Assembly: GCA_040754075.1 (NCBI GenBank)
Contig: JBFMDH010000010.1
Coordinates: 1-64,000, forward strand
Length of the DNA: 64,000 nt
Source: Acidobacteriota bacterium
GTDB taxonomy: Bacteria > Acidobacteriota > Blastocatellia > UBA7656
Direction of reading: 5' to 3'
The translations under genes and the position numbers were made by a program. The notes under the pieces were generated by a model. The model was not told the origin of the DNA and ran no database searches. It saw nothing but the letters and a program-made list of their open reading frames with translations. Shown here piece after piece: positions 1-8,073 of the stretch (its first letter is position 1; every line of letters starts with the position of its first letter).

Positions 1-142
1 CGCGTCGCACGAGAGCCGCGTTATATTGTTTCCAGTTGCGGAGGCGATAAGTGCGTTTGGTGTTTTTTTTCTTCACAAATCAAGAATACCAGCACTATCG
101 TCTCCCTGCTTTATGCAACAAAGCCATTCCAAACTATGAAGC
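1..142. other. left-edge non-coding stretch
   Basis: No convincing reading frame, tRNA or hairpin with a T-tract is visible here. It lies beyond the 3' end of the minus-strand amidohydrolase gene. A run of eight T near position 64-71 on the plus strand is the only low-complexity element. Confidence 0.4.
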
Positions 143-1138
143 CTATTCATAAAGCCGCTTTTTGGATAATTCAATTAATTCATTGTTGGATTCATAAGTG
201 AGATTTTCTCCATCGTATCGCGGTGGATATATCGGATTTTTATAAATCGGGTAAGCTTCGGTGCGCAGATGCGCGAGCATATGATGACCAATGCGGGTTT
301 TGCGTTCGTGGCGAAGCGCCGTGATGTCAACCGGTGCGATGACAATTTTTTCGCCCGCGCCAGGTGAAGCCTGCGCCAGTAAACGACCATCAAAATCGAC
401 AACCTGACTGCCACCGGGCCAGGAATACGGCGGATAAAATTTCAACTGTGCGCCCTGATTGGCGGCAACCACATAACCGATATTTTCAAGGGCGCGACAG
501 CGATTAACAATCGTCCACCAGTTCATCGGTTCGGTGGCTCCCCAAGGATCCATGTAAGCCGAAACGCGCACAAAAATTTCCGCTCCGTTGGCAGCCAACT
601 GTCTGATGGCTTCTGGAAAAAGCCAATCATAACAGGTCGCACAGCCAATCTTGCCAATCGCTGTATCGGCTACGGGGAAGAGCGGTTCGTCGTAATCTTC
701 AATATCGTGTGGGCTGGCGTGAACTTCGTAGGGAATCCAGGGATTTACTTTGCGATATTTGTATAGAATGCCTTCCGGGCCGATTAAACAGGTGGTATTG
801 AAAACTACGCGCGGATACTTGTCATCACTCTCAATCATTGAGCCGGATTGAATATAAACATTCATCTCTTTAGCTTTTTCTTCAAGACGGTGGGTGTGTT
901 CATTGGGAATCGGCACCGCCAGTTTGTCTTTCAATTCTTTGACCGTCGGAAAGACCGGCGCGGCGTGCGCAAACTCCGGAAAAACCAGCAGTCGCACAGG
1001 CAAAAACGGAGCCGCCCCGGCGATTGCCGAATCAATCATTGAAAGCATTCTTTCCGTATTGGCGCGCATTTGCCGACGGTCAATCGGATTGGCAAAGTCA
1101 GTCTGACAGGCCGCCACTGAATAACGAATCGGTTCCAT
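143..1138 (-). CDS. nitrilase-superfamily amidohydrolase
   Basis: A 331-residue carbon-nitrogen hydrolase. The Glu-Lys-Cys triad of the superfamily is visible: E55 in FPEFA, K130 in YRKVNPW and C169 in the CYDWLFPE nucleophile motif. The family hydrolyses nitriles, aliphatic amides, formamide or N-carbamoyl compounds in the cytoplasm; the substrate cannot be read from the sequence. Length and the absence of a signal peptide fit a soluble enzyme. It is the last gene of a minus-strand series that follows the sugar permeases by about 200 bp, so it may be cotranscribed with them or have its own promoter. The start is the ATG at 1138, with AAGGAAG a short distance upstream. An aliphatic amidase or formamidase is the closest alternative label. 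Confidence 0.85.
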   Translation of the reverse strand: MEPIRYSVAACQTDFANPIDRRQMRANTERMLSMIDSAIAGAAPFLPVRLLVFPEFAHAAPVFPTVKELKDKLAVPIPNEHTHRLEEKAKEMNVYIQSGSMIESDDKYPRVVFNTTCLIGPEGILYKYRKVNPWIPYEVHASPHDIEDYDEPLFPVADTAIGKIGCATCYDWLFPEAIRQLAANGAEIFVRVSAYMDPWGATEPMNWWTIVNRCRALENIGYVVAANQGAQLKFYPPYSWPGGSQVVDFDGRLLAQASPGAGEKIVIAPVDITALRHERKTRIGHHMLAHLRTEAYPIYKNPIYPPRYDGENLTYESNNELIELSKKRLYE

Positions 1139-1342
1139 GAAAATGGCTTCCTTAAAATGAAATTTAGGTTTCTGAACTCTGAATAAAAGAGTTTGTCACA
1201 AGGTTTATAGCTTTTCAAAACCGCGATGTCTATAAGCAGATGAAAAGAGCTTTAGATAACCGGAAAGGCGTTCAAAATAAAATAGTGATTGATTTTTCGG
1301 CGATTTCAAGGGGTTCAATCGGCTTCGATTTTCTTGATGCAT

Positions 1343-2161
1343 TTACTTAAAGCCGCTGGCTGCGACCCCTTTAATGAATTGTTTCTGACCCAAGAAAAAT
1401 AGCAGGACACTTGGAATAGTGACAAACACCACGGCAGCCATCAATAATGAATACTCCACCTTGAACTGCTCCTGAAAGACCGTCAATCCCAGTTGTACGG
1501 TTCGCATATTTCTGGTGCTGGTAAACACCAGGGGCTTGAATAACTCATTCCATTCGGCAATGAACGTGAACATAAACAATGTAGCGAGCGCCGGACGCGA
1601 AAGCGGCACCATAATTTTCCAGAGCACCGTCCAACGACTTGCGCCATCCAGGTAGGCGGCTTCTTCGAGTTCATAGGGAATGGTTTTAAAAAATTGAGTA
1701 AATAGGAAAATGCCAAAAGCATTTGCCAAAGAAGGCACGATCAATGCCCAGTAGCTATTGACCCAACTGAGTTTGACCAGAACGATAAAAATCGGAATCA
1801 CCAGAATTTGAAACGGAATAATGATCGTTGCCAGTAAGACAATAAACAATGGGTTTTTGCCGAAAAATTGCATTCTCGCAAAGGCGTAGCCAGCCATTAA
1901 TGAGGTGATGATTTGCCCGAAAGTTACGCTGAGCGACATCACCAAACTGTTCATAAACTGCCGTAAAAAATTGGTTGCCTTCCAGGCTTCCATATAGTTT
2001 TGCCAGTGAAAACTTTTGGGTATCAATGAAAATCCCGAAGACGCATCGGCAGGATTTTGCAGGGAAACGAAAATCATCAAAATAAGCGGCGCAAGAAAAA
2101 TCAAACAAATGCCGATGATGGCGCTGTATTTGAAATAAATTTGAAGTTTGGAATTTTGCAT
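1343..2161 (-). CDS. carbohydrate ABC transporter permease, MalG type
   Basis: A 272-residue inner-membrane permease with six predicted membrane segments. The first is near residues 11-32. The cytoplasmic EAA loop reads EAAYLDGASRWTVLWKIMVPL, the docking site for the ATPase subunit, and is of the MalG/CUT1 kind. It is the partner of the permease immediately upstream (2254-3138), and together with the binding protein at 3203-4483 and the ATPase at 4637-5713 they form a complete CUT1 importer. The gap to the upstream permease is about 90 bp, so cotranscription is likely. Substrate is inferred from neighbours (fructosidase, PfkB kinase) to be sucrose or a related fructoside. Confidence 0.93.
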   Translation of the reverse strand: MQNSKLQIYFKYSAIIGICLIFLAPLILMIFVSLQNPADASSGFSLIPKSFHWQNYMEAWKATNFLRQFMNSLVMSLSVTFGQIITSLMAGYAFARMQFFGKNPLFIVLLATIIIPFQILVIPIFIVLVKLSWVNSYWALIVPSLANAFGIFLFTQFFKTIPYELEEAAYLDGASRWTVLWKIMVPLSRPALATLFMFTFIAEWNELFKPLVFTSTRNMRTVQLGLTVFQEQFKVEYSLLMAAVVFVTIPSVLLFFLGQKQFIKGVAASGFK

Positions 2162-2253
2162 TTTTACCGGTGATTTGCGAGCGCATTTTAGATGAACCCA
2201 TCAACCATCAACGCGCCCCCTGTTTAATTTTTCCCTTCGCGGAAGGGAATTCG

Positions 2254-3138
2254 TTAATCGCTGCTCGCTACGTCGCCTGCGCCTTGCAGACGGAATTGCA
2301 ACCAGGTGAGCAGCAAAACGATGATGACCATTAAAACCGACACCGCTGCGGCTTGTCCCATATTGCCGAACTTGAAGGCTTTGTCGAAGATGTAATAAAC
2401 CAGGGTCATCGTCGAACCCACCGGCCCGCCTCGCGTCATCACATACATCTGTTCAAAACTTCGGAAAGCAAAAATGACCGAGATGACCAAAACAAAAAAG
2501 GTCGTCGGTTTTAACAATGGCCAGGTGACATAGCGAAACGTTTGCCAGCCGCGCTTGGCTCCATCTATCGAAGCCGCTTCGTAATAGGCATCGGGAATGC
2601 CTTGAAGCCCTGCAAGAAACAGTACCATGTTGTATCCCGCCTGTTTCCAGATGGTCATTAAAACCACCGCCGGCATCGCCCATCGTTCGCTTTGTAACCA
2701 GTTGATTTTGCCGATGCCGATTGTCTGTAAAAAAGAATTGACGACGCCCTGTTCGTAATTCAACAACCACACAAAAATGACCCCGGCAGCAACCGTTGAA
2801 GTCACCACCGGCGTAAATACCGCAGTGCGAAACAGACCGACGCCTTTAATCCTGTCATTCAACAAAAGCGCCAAACCAAGCGATACCGCCATTCCCACCG
2901 GCACGGTGATGGCGACATAGTAGAAAGTGTTGAATAGAGCTTTCCAAAAATCGCTCTCCGATAAAATCTCGCTGAAGTTTTTCGTGCCGTTAAAGGTCAT
3001 TTCATCTTTCAGGATATTCCAGTCATGAAAACTTACCCAGAAGAGTTGCAGCACCGGATAAATCACGAAAACCGCCAGTAAACTCAGCGCCGGGGCGATA
3101 AAAAGATAAGCCGTTAAGGTGTCTTTTCTTGCATTCAT
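2254..3138 (-). CDS. carbohydrate ABC transporter permease, MalF/UgpA type
   Basis: A 294-residue inner-membrane permease, with the first membrane segment at about residues 10-30 and five more along its length. The EAA loop EAASIDGAKRGWQTFRYVTWPL lies in the last third and would contact the ATPase. It pairs with the MalG-type permease downstream. Only about 65 bp separate it from the binding-protein gene upstream, consistent with one operon on the minus strand. It is shorter than enterobacterial MalF and lacks its large periplasmic P2 loop, as is usual for CUT1 permeases outside maltose systems. Confidence 0.93.
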   Translation of the reverse strand: MNARKDTLTAYLFIAPALSLLAVFVIYPVLQLFWVSFHDWNILKDEMTFNGTKNFSEILSESDFWKALFNTFYYVAITVPVGMAVSLGLALLLNDRIKGVGLFRTAVFTPVVTSTVAAGVIFVWLLNYEQGVVNSFLQTIGIGKINWLQSERWAMPAVVLMTIWKQAGYNMVLFLAGLQGIPDAYYEAASIDGAKRGWQTFRYVTWPLLKPTTFFVLVISVIFAFRSFEQMYVMTRGGPVGSTMTLVYYIFDKAFKFGNMGQAAAVSVLMVIIVLLLTWLQFRLQGAGDVASSD

Positions 3139-3202
3139 AAATTTGATAATTGACTGTCTGGCAGCGCGCCAACCGCTGGAGCCATTCGCGCAAAATGGGC
3201 TT

Positions 3203-4483
3203 TCATTTCAACAGGCGATTGACTTCTTCAGCCGCTTTATCGAGTGCTTCCTGTGAAGAATATTTGTCATACAAAGCCGCTTCCAGATACTTGCCCAGTG
3301 TCGCCGAGAGGGCAGGATAGGCGGCAATCGAAGGGCGCGTCTTTCCGGTCGGCATCTGCTCGTTATAAGTTTTCATAAAGGGGTTGGCTTGTAAAAATTC
3401 CTGAAACGCAATGCTCTGTGCCGCTGATTTCGACACCGGCAAATAACCTGTGTTGATTGCCCAGTCGGTTTGAAAATCGGCGCTCATGATGAATTTCATA
3501 AATTCCCATGCGGCACGCTCTTTTTGCGGAGTCGATTTGAATAAAAAAAGCGCTTCGCCGCCAATATTGGTAGCGGCGCGGGCGTTTCGCGGTAAAGGTA
3601 AAACGCCAATATCGACAGCCGTTTGCGTTTTCAACGAAGAATAATTCCACGGGCCGTTAATCATCATGGCGACGCGACCCGATAGAAAATCATCGGTTTT
3701 ATATCCGGCATCGGTTTCCGAAAACACGCCGCTGCCGTCTTTCATAAAAGCCCGCCAGTAATCGAGCGCCTCAACCCCCGCCGGACTATTAAATGCGGCG
3801 CGATGATCGGCGGTTAATAATTCGCCGCCCGCTTGCCATAAAAAGCATTGCCAGGTCCACACCGTCCATTCCGAACTGCCAATCGGAATCAGCAAGCCGT
3901 GGGTGTTTTCATCGGTTAATAATTGGGCGACGGTTTTAAATTCCTCCCAGGTCTGCGGCAGTTTGTTGATGCCCGCATCGGCAAACATTTTTTTGTTGTA
4001 GTAGATGGCAAGATTATTTGCGGAAAACGGCGCGGTATAAATTTTTCCCTGATAGATGCCTGCTTGCCAGAGAAAATCATAGACCTCGTTTTTATTGAAA
4101 TCCCGATCTTCACCGATCAAATCGTCGAGGGAGCGAAGCGCGCCGGCTTCGGCATATTTCGGAAAAAACGCCGGTGCCCACCACAACAAATCCGGCGGCG
4201 TCTTTCCGGCAACCGCTGCATCAAGTTTGGGACCGAGTTGGTCGGCTGCGCCATACACCTGCGCGTCAATAAAAATATCCGCATGGGTTGCATTAAATTC
4301 ATCAATTTTGGCTTGCAGAACCCGGTTGTTGATTCCCGATTCCATGCCGTGCCAAAAGGTCACCGTCATCGGTTTGGCGTTTCCGGTGACCGTTGAACAA
4401 TGCAAATTAAAAAATGCGATAGCCAATAACGCTATCGTCGCGACCAGTTTAAATTTCACTTTGAAAAATAATTTTTGGTTCAT
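3203..4483 (-). CDS. sugar ABC transporter substrate-binding protein
   Basis: A 426-residue family-1 extracellular solute-binding protein. The N-terminus has a charged start and hydrophobic core (residues 12-27) ending in FNLHCS; a cysteine follows the core but the lipobox is unusual, with His at -1, so whether it is lipidated is uncertain. Family hallmarks include VTFWHGMESG near the mature N-terminus, the AIYYNKKMFADAGI segment and a closing GGEALFLFKS region. It would capture the sugar in the periplasm and deliver it to the two permeases downstream. It sits between the ATPase and permease genes in a minus-strand operon. About 150 bp separate it from the ATPase gene. Confidence 0.92.
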   Translation of the reverse strand: MNQKLFFKVKFKLVATIALLAIAFFNLHCSTVTGNAKPMTVTFWHGMESGINNRVLQAKIDEFNATHADIFIDAQVYGAADQLGPKLDAAVAGKTPPDLLWWAPAFFPKYAEAGALRSLDDLIGEDRDFNKNEVYDFLWQAGIYQGKIYTAPFSANNLAIYYNKKMFADAGINKLPQTWEEFKTVAQLLTDENTHGLLIPIGSSEWTVWTWQCFLWQAGGELLTADHRAAFNSPAGVEALDYWRAFMKDGSGVFSETDAGYKTDDFLSGRVAMMINGPWNYSSLKTQTAVDIGVLPLPRNARAATNIGGEALFLFKSTPQKERAAWEFMKFIMSADFQTDWAINTGYLPVSKSAAQSIAFQEFLQANPFMKTYNEQMPTGKTRPSIAAYPALSATLGKYLEAALYDKYSSQEALDKAAEEVNRLLK

Positions 4484-4636
4484 CGAAACCGGTTTAACCC
4501 TTTAAAGAAATACTTGCGAAACCACCGGGAAGGGAATCAAGGCTGATAAAATTTTTGTCGCTCTTGCAATTATTCCTAAATCAATCCAAACCGCCGGTGG
4601 GCTTTTGATGAATGACTGGGTGAAGGTTTCAATCCC

Positions 4637-5713
4637 TCAAATCGCCAACCCGCTATCGGCGTCAAAAAAGCGCGCTCGGGTTAAATCAATTGAAAGCTCT
4701 CGCGTTTCGTCCGGGTTGATGGCGATTGTCGGATCGAATCTGGCAATCAACTCATGTCCGTTTGCCGAAAGCGTCGCAAACGTATCGCTTCCCATGCGTT
4801 CAAGCACTTCAACTTTTGCAGTGAATTTTGAAACCGCAGAAGGATGGTTGATATTTATCCACTCAGGGCGAATCCCCATAGTGACCTGTCGGTTAGCCAG
4901 TTCAGGCTTCACCTGATTGACATCAAGTTGCAGCGAGCCGGTATCGAATTTCAAACCACCGTTTCCGAGAACGATTTTGCCGCTTAATAAATTCATTGCC
5001 GGGCTGCCGATGAATCCGGCAACAAAAGTATTTGCAGGGTGATTATAAACTTCAAGCGGCGCGCCGATCTGTTGAACCACACCGTCTTTTAAAACCATTA
5101 ACCGGTCACCCATGCTCATCGCTTCCAGTTGATCATGGGTCACATAAATCATAGTAGCTTTCAGGCGTTTATGGAGTTTGATTAACTCCGAGCGCATCGC
5201 CACACGCAATTTCGCATCAAGGTTACTCAGCGGTTCGTCAAATAAAAAAAGTCTGGGCTGGCGAACGATAGCGCGACCGACGGCGACGCGCTGGCGTTGT
5301 CCGCCCGATAAGGCTTTGGGTTTGCGCTCAAGGTATTGGGTCAAATCCAAAATGTCTGCGGCTTGGCGCACCCGTTTATCAATTTCAGCTTTTGGATACT
5401 TTCGCATCTTTAAGCCAAAAGCCATATTTTCATAAACCGTCATGTGCGGATAAAGCGCATAATTTTGAAAAACCATGGCAATGTCGCGGTCTTTTGCCGC
5501 CAGGTCATTCACCAGTTTGCCGCCGATATAAAGTTCGCCTTCGGAAATTTCTTCCAACCCGGCGACCATTCTGAGCAAGGTGGATTTCCCGCAGCCCGAG
5601 GGTCCGACCAGAATAATAAATTCACCGTCGGCGATTTCGAGATTGACATTCGCTACGGCGCGAACTTCACCCGCATAGCGTTTCGAGATATTTTTGAGCG
5701 ACACATCAGCCAT
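4637..5713 (-). CDS. sugar ABC transporter ATPase, MalK/UgpC/MsmK type
   Basis: A 358-residue ATPase with Walker A GPSGCGKST (37-45), Q-loop Q83, signature LSGGQ (135-139), Walker B LFLFDE (155-160) and the switch histidine H193. The C-terminal third is a TOBE/regulatory domain, as in MalK-type subunits that energise CUT1 sugar importers and often serve more than one transporter. It lies between the fructokinase-like gene and the binding-protein gene in the same orientation. In some bacteria the C-terminal domain also takes part in regulation; nothing in this sequence settles that here. Confidence 0.95.
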   Translation of the reverse strand: MADVSLKNISKRYAGEVRAVANVNLEIADGEFIILVGPSGCGKSTLLRMVAGLEEISEGELYIGGKLVNDLAAKDRDIAMVFQNYALYPHMTVYENMAFGLKMRKYPKAEIDKRVRQAADILDLTQYLERKPKALSGGQRQRVAVGRAIVRQPRLFLFDEPLSNLDAKLRVAMRSELIKLHKRLKATMIYVTHDQLEAMSMGDRLMVLKDGVVQQIGAPLEVYNHPANTFVAGFIGSPAMNLLSGKIVLGNGGLKFDTGSLQLDVNQVKPELANRQVTMGIRPEWININHPSAVSKFTAKVEVLERMGSDTFATLSANGHELIARFDPTIAINPDETRELSIDLTRARFFDADSGLAI

Positions 5714-5757
5714 AGGTTTCTATTTAAAAAGCTGCTTGGTTAAGACCGATAAATTTT

Positions 5758-6678
5758 TCAGATGATTTCCTGTAAAACATCCAGACTGAATCGCGGCGTT
5801 GCGCCTGCCTGAGTCGCCACCCAGGAACCCAGACGATTGGCTGCCTTACTGATTTTTTCGAGACTGCTGCCGCGCAGGTAATGGTGCGCCATCGCCGCTG
5901 TAAAAGCATCCCCTGCGCCTACCGCATCGCGCACGGTTACGGATAAGCCGTGATGCAGATAAAAATTATTTTCGGTTACCAGCAAACTTCCGCTTGCCCC
6001 CTTGGTCACGCAAACCATTTTGAGGTTATGCCTGTCAAGCAAGCGTTTGGCGATGGCTAACTCATCGCCGCCATCAACGGCAAACAAATTTGCGAGATAG
6101 TGAAATTCCTGCTCATTCACCTTTAAAAGATTTGCCAGATTCAACGCCTCTTCAATGACTTCAAAGGTGTAAAAAGGTTTGCGCAAATTCACATCAAAAA
6201 TTTTCAATGCGGCGTTTTTTGAAGCCTTGAGAAATTCGCTTATCGAGTCTTTTGAAACGGCGCTTCGTTGCGCCAGCGTGCCAAAACAGATGACATCGGC
6301 TTGCGCTGCAAGGGCTTGCCATTGTGCGGTAAATTCCAAAAAATCCCAGGCGACATTTGAGTTGATGATAAAATTTGGCTGACCGCAGGCATCGACCTCA
6401 ACATCAACCGTTCCGGTCGGATGCAGTTTATCGATTTGAATGTATTGCGTATCGAGGTCATTTTCCTGCAACCCGGCGAGCGCTTCTTTACCGTTTAAAT
6501 CCACGCCAATCCGACTTGCGATGATGCCAAGATTGCCGAGTTGGGCTGCGTGGTAAGCGAAATTCGCCGGCGCACCGCCCAGTTTTTTCCCGTTCGGTAA
6601 TTGATCCCAAAGCAATTCACCAATTCCCACAAATAACTTTGGGTCTTTATTCGTCAGGCTTGAATCTGTAAAGCTCAA
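5758..6678 (-). CDS. PfkB-family carbohydrate kinase, probable fructokinase
   Basis: A 306-residue ribokinase-fold sugar kinase. The N-terminal GGAPANFAYHAAQLG segment is the PfkB substrate-side signature and GAGDAFTAAM near residue 260 is the C-terminal signature containing the catalytic Asp and anion hole. The family phosphorylates furanose sugars with ATP in the cytoplasm. Only 3 bp separate it from the glycosidase gene upstream, so the pair is almost certainly cotranscribed, which supports fructose released by that enzyme as the substrate. Other PfkB substrates such as tagatose or ketodeoxygluconate cannot be excluded from sequence alone. Confidence 0.9.
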   Translation of the reverse strand: MSFTDSSLTNKDPKLFVGIGELLWDQLPNGKKLGGAPANFAYHAAQLGNLGIIASRIGVDLNGKEALAGLQENDLDTQYIQIDKLHPTGTVDVEVDACGQPNFIINSNVAWDFLEFTAQWQALAAQADVICFGTLAQRSAVSKDSISEFLKASKNAALKIFDVNLRKPFYTFEVIEEALNLANLLKVNEQEFHYLANLFAVDGGDELAIAKRLLDRHNLKMVCVTKGASGSLLVTENNFYLHHGLSVTVRDAVGAGDAFTAAMAHHYLRGSSLEKISKAANRLGSWVATQAGATPRFSLDVLQEII

Positions 6679-6681
6679 GGT

Positions 6682-7722
6682 TTATCCGCTAACCAATTTC
6701 AGAGAGCCATCGTCATGAAAAATGGTTTTCAAAGGGTCAGAAAGCCCGCCAACAAAATGCCCGCTCGCATCGCTCCAAACAAAACCGAAAAAGGTCGGAT
6801 GATTTTCGGTTTCAGGATGTAAAAGCTTACCGGCGTATAAGCCTTTGGCAAACAGTTTTGCCGGAGACTCAAGCGCCGGGATGCCTTGAAAATCGAAGGG
6901 CAGCAACGGCGACCGCATATAATAAGTTCCGGTCTGGCATTCGCTCAACGGGTAACGCTCGCGTCGCGCTCGCGAACAATCTTTTTCCTGCGCGCAGAAA
7001 ATCAAATAAAACCGTTTGCCATTTTCAAACCTGCGCCAGAAAACCTGTGGGACTTCGAGTTGATAAAATTCATCCGAAGCGACCAGTATCTGTGGTTCGC
7101 CATCGTGCCAGTTTTCTATATCTGGCGATTCCAGAAAGGCGATTGCGCCGCCAGCATCGATCATCGTCCGGGCTTGATAAGCGGCGGGGTCAGATTCAGG
7201 ATTGAGGCGGGCACAAATAAAGGCAAAAAATTTCCGGTTTTCAAAAATAACGAAAGGGTCGCGCCAGGCGACGCCATCAAATTTGCCAACGCCGGGATTT
7301 CGGATTGCCGGTTGAATTTTACTTTCCGCAATTCTTTCCCACGACCGTAAATCACTGGATTGGGCAATCCCGATTTGCTGCGCTCGCTGCCATTCCGCAG
7401 GCGTCCAACGCCGGGCATCCTGTTTACCACGCGCCGTGTAAAAAAGATAAAACCAGCCGTTCGTCGGATGTTCAATAATCGACCCTGTCCAGATGGACAG
7501 ATTGTCCCAAGCGTGATTTTCCGAAGCCGTAAAAACGGTTCCCTCATCTCGCCACCCATGAGGAGTTAAGGTCGCCTGACCTATCGAGGATAGATTGTGT
7601 CTGAGGTCTGGGTTGTAGCCGCATTGGGGTTTTGAAGCTTGCAGATAAAAGAGGTGGAGATTGCCCGCCCGTTCAGCAAACCAAAAATCCCAAAAATATT
7701 TATTATCGGGAAGCCAGGTCAT
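6682..7722 (-). CDS. five-bladed-propeller glycosidase, fructosidase-like (GH68/GH32 type)
   Basis: A 346-residue enzyme of the beta-propeller glycosidase group. Three acidic positions fit the GH32/GH68 pattern: D12 in FWDFWFA as nucleophile, R154-D155-P156 as the transition-state-stabilising RDP, and E223 in LEVPQVF as acid/base. WTGS at 78-81 resembles the conserved region that follows the nucleophile blade. There is no signal peptide, so it should act inside the cell on imported sucrose or short fructosides, handing fructose to the PfkB kinase encoded 3 bp downstream. It is first in the ABC-sugar operon. A GH43-type assignment is the main alternative; exact family needs a profile search. 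Confidence 0.72.
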   Translation of the reverse strand: MTWLPDNKYFWDFWFAERAGNLHLFYLQASKPQCGYNPDLRHNLSSIGQATLTPHGWRDEGTVFTASENHAWDNLSIWTGSIIEHPTNGWFYLFYTARGKQDARRWTPAEWQRAQQIGIAQSSDLRSWERIAESKIQPAIRNPGVGKFDGVAWRDPFVIFENRKFFAFICARLNPESDPAAYQARTMIDAGGAIAFLESPDIENWHDGEPQILVASDEFYQLEVPQVFWRRFENGKRFYLIFCAQEKDCSRARRERYPLSECQTGTYYMRSPLLPFDFQGIPALESPAKLFAKGLYAGKLLHPETENHPTFFGFVWSDASGHFVGGLSDPLKTIFHDDGSLKLVSG

Positions 7723-7818
7723 TTTTTATCTCTCTACCAATTGTTCTTCGCCCGCTTCCTGAATAGGTGAATCCGTTGAAAACGGCTACCGTAGCCAGTT
7801 TCGTGGCGAAGGTAATTC

Positions 7819-7879
7819 GGAGTTCCGCCCAGAGAGTGAAGCAATTGCTTCTCAGCCTTAAATCCGAGGGCGGAACTCC
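7819..7879. repeat. nested inverted repeat in 350-bp gap
   Basis: The arms GGAGTTCCGCCC (7819-7830) and GGGCGGAACTCC (7868-7879) are a perfect 12-bp inverted repeat. Inside the loop is a perfect 14-bp palindrome, GAAGCAATTGCTTC (7838-7851). The whole lies in the gap between the TonB receptor and the glycosidase operon (7723-8073). It could be the 5' leader of the operon, an operator or a dispersed repeat. I see no credible gene in this gap. Confidence 0.6.
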
Positions 7880-7999
7880 AAACCTTTGAAATTTTTACAA
7901 CCTTAGTTTTTCGACGGGGAGAGAGTAGGTTGAACAACTCAGACCTAAGCCCCATTCTTTAATCACTGATTGGGGTGGAGGTTTACTTTTCGCGCGTTT

Positions 8000-8047
8000 G
8001 AAAAATCGGTGGCTGATTTGAAATCAAAAGATTCAAACCAGCCACCG
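8000..8047 (-). terminator. rho-independent terminator of the TonB receptor gene
   Basis: A stem of about 17-18 bp (8007-8025 with 8030-8047, one mismatch and one bulge) around a 4-base loop. Read on the minus strand it is followed by ATTTTTC, the expected T-rich tail. It starts just after the stop codon of the receptor at 8074. Confidence 0.75.
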
Positions 8048-8073
8048 AGGTTGATGGCAACGCGAAGGTTGCC

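Noticed and set aside
7734-7955. 73-residue frame between receptor and glycosidase
   Set aside because: Basic sequence without family, overlapping the nested inverted repeat; probably non-coding.
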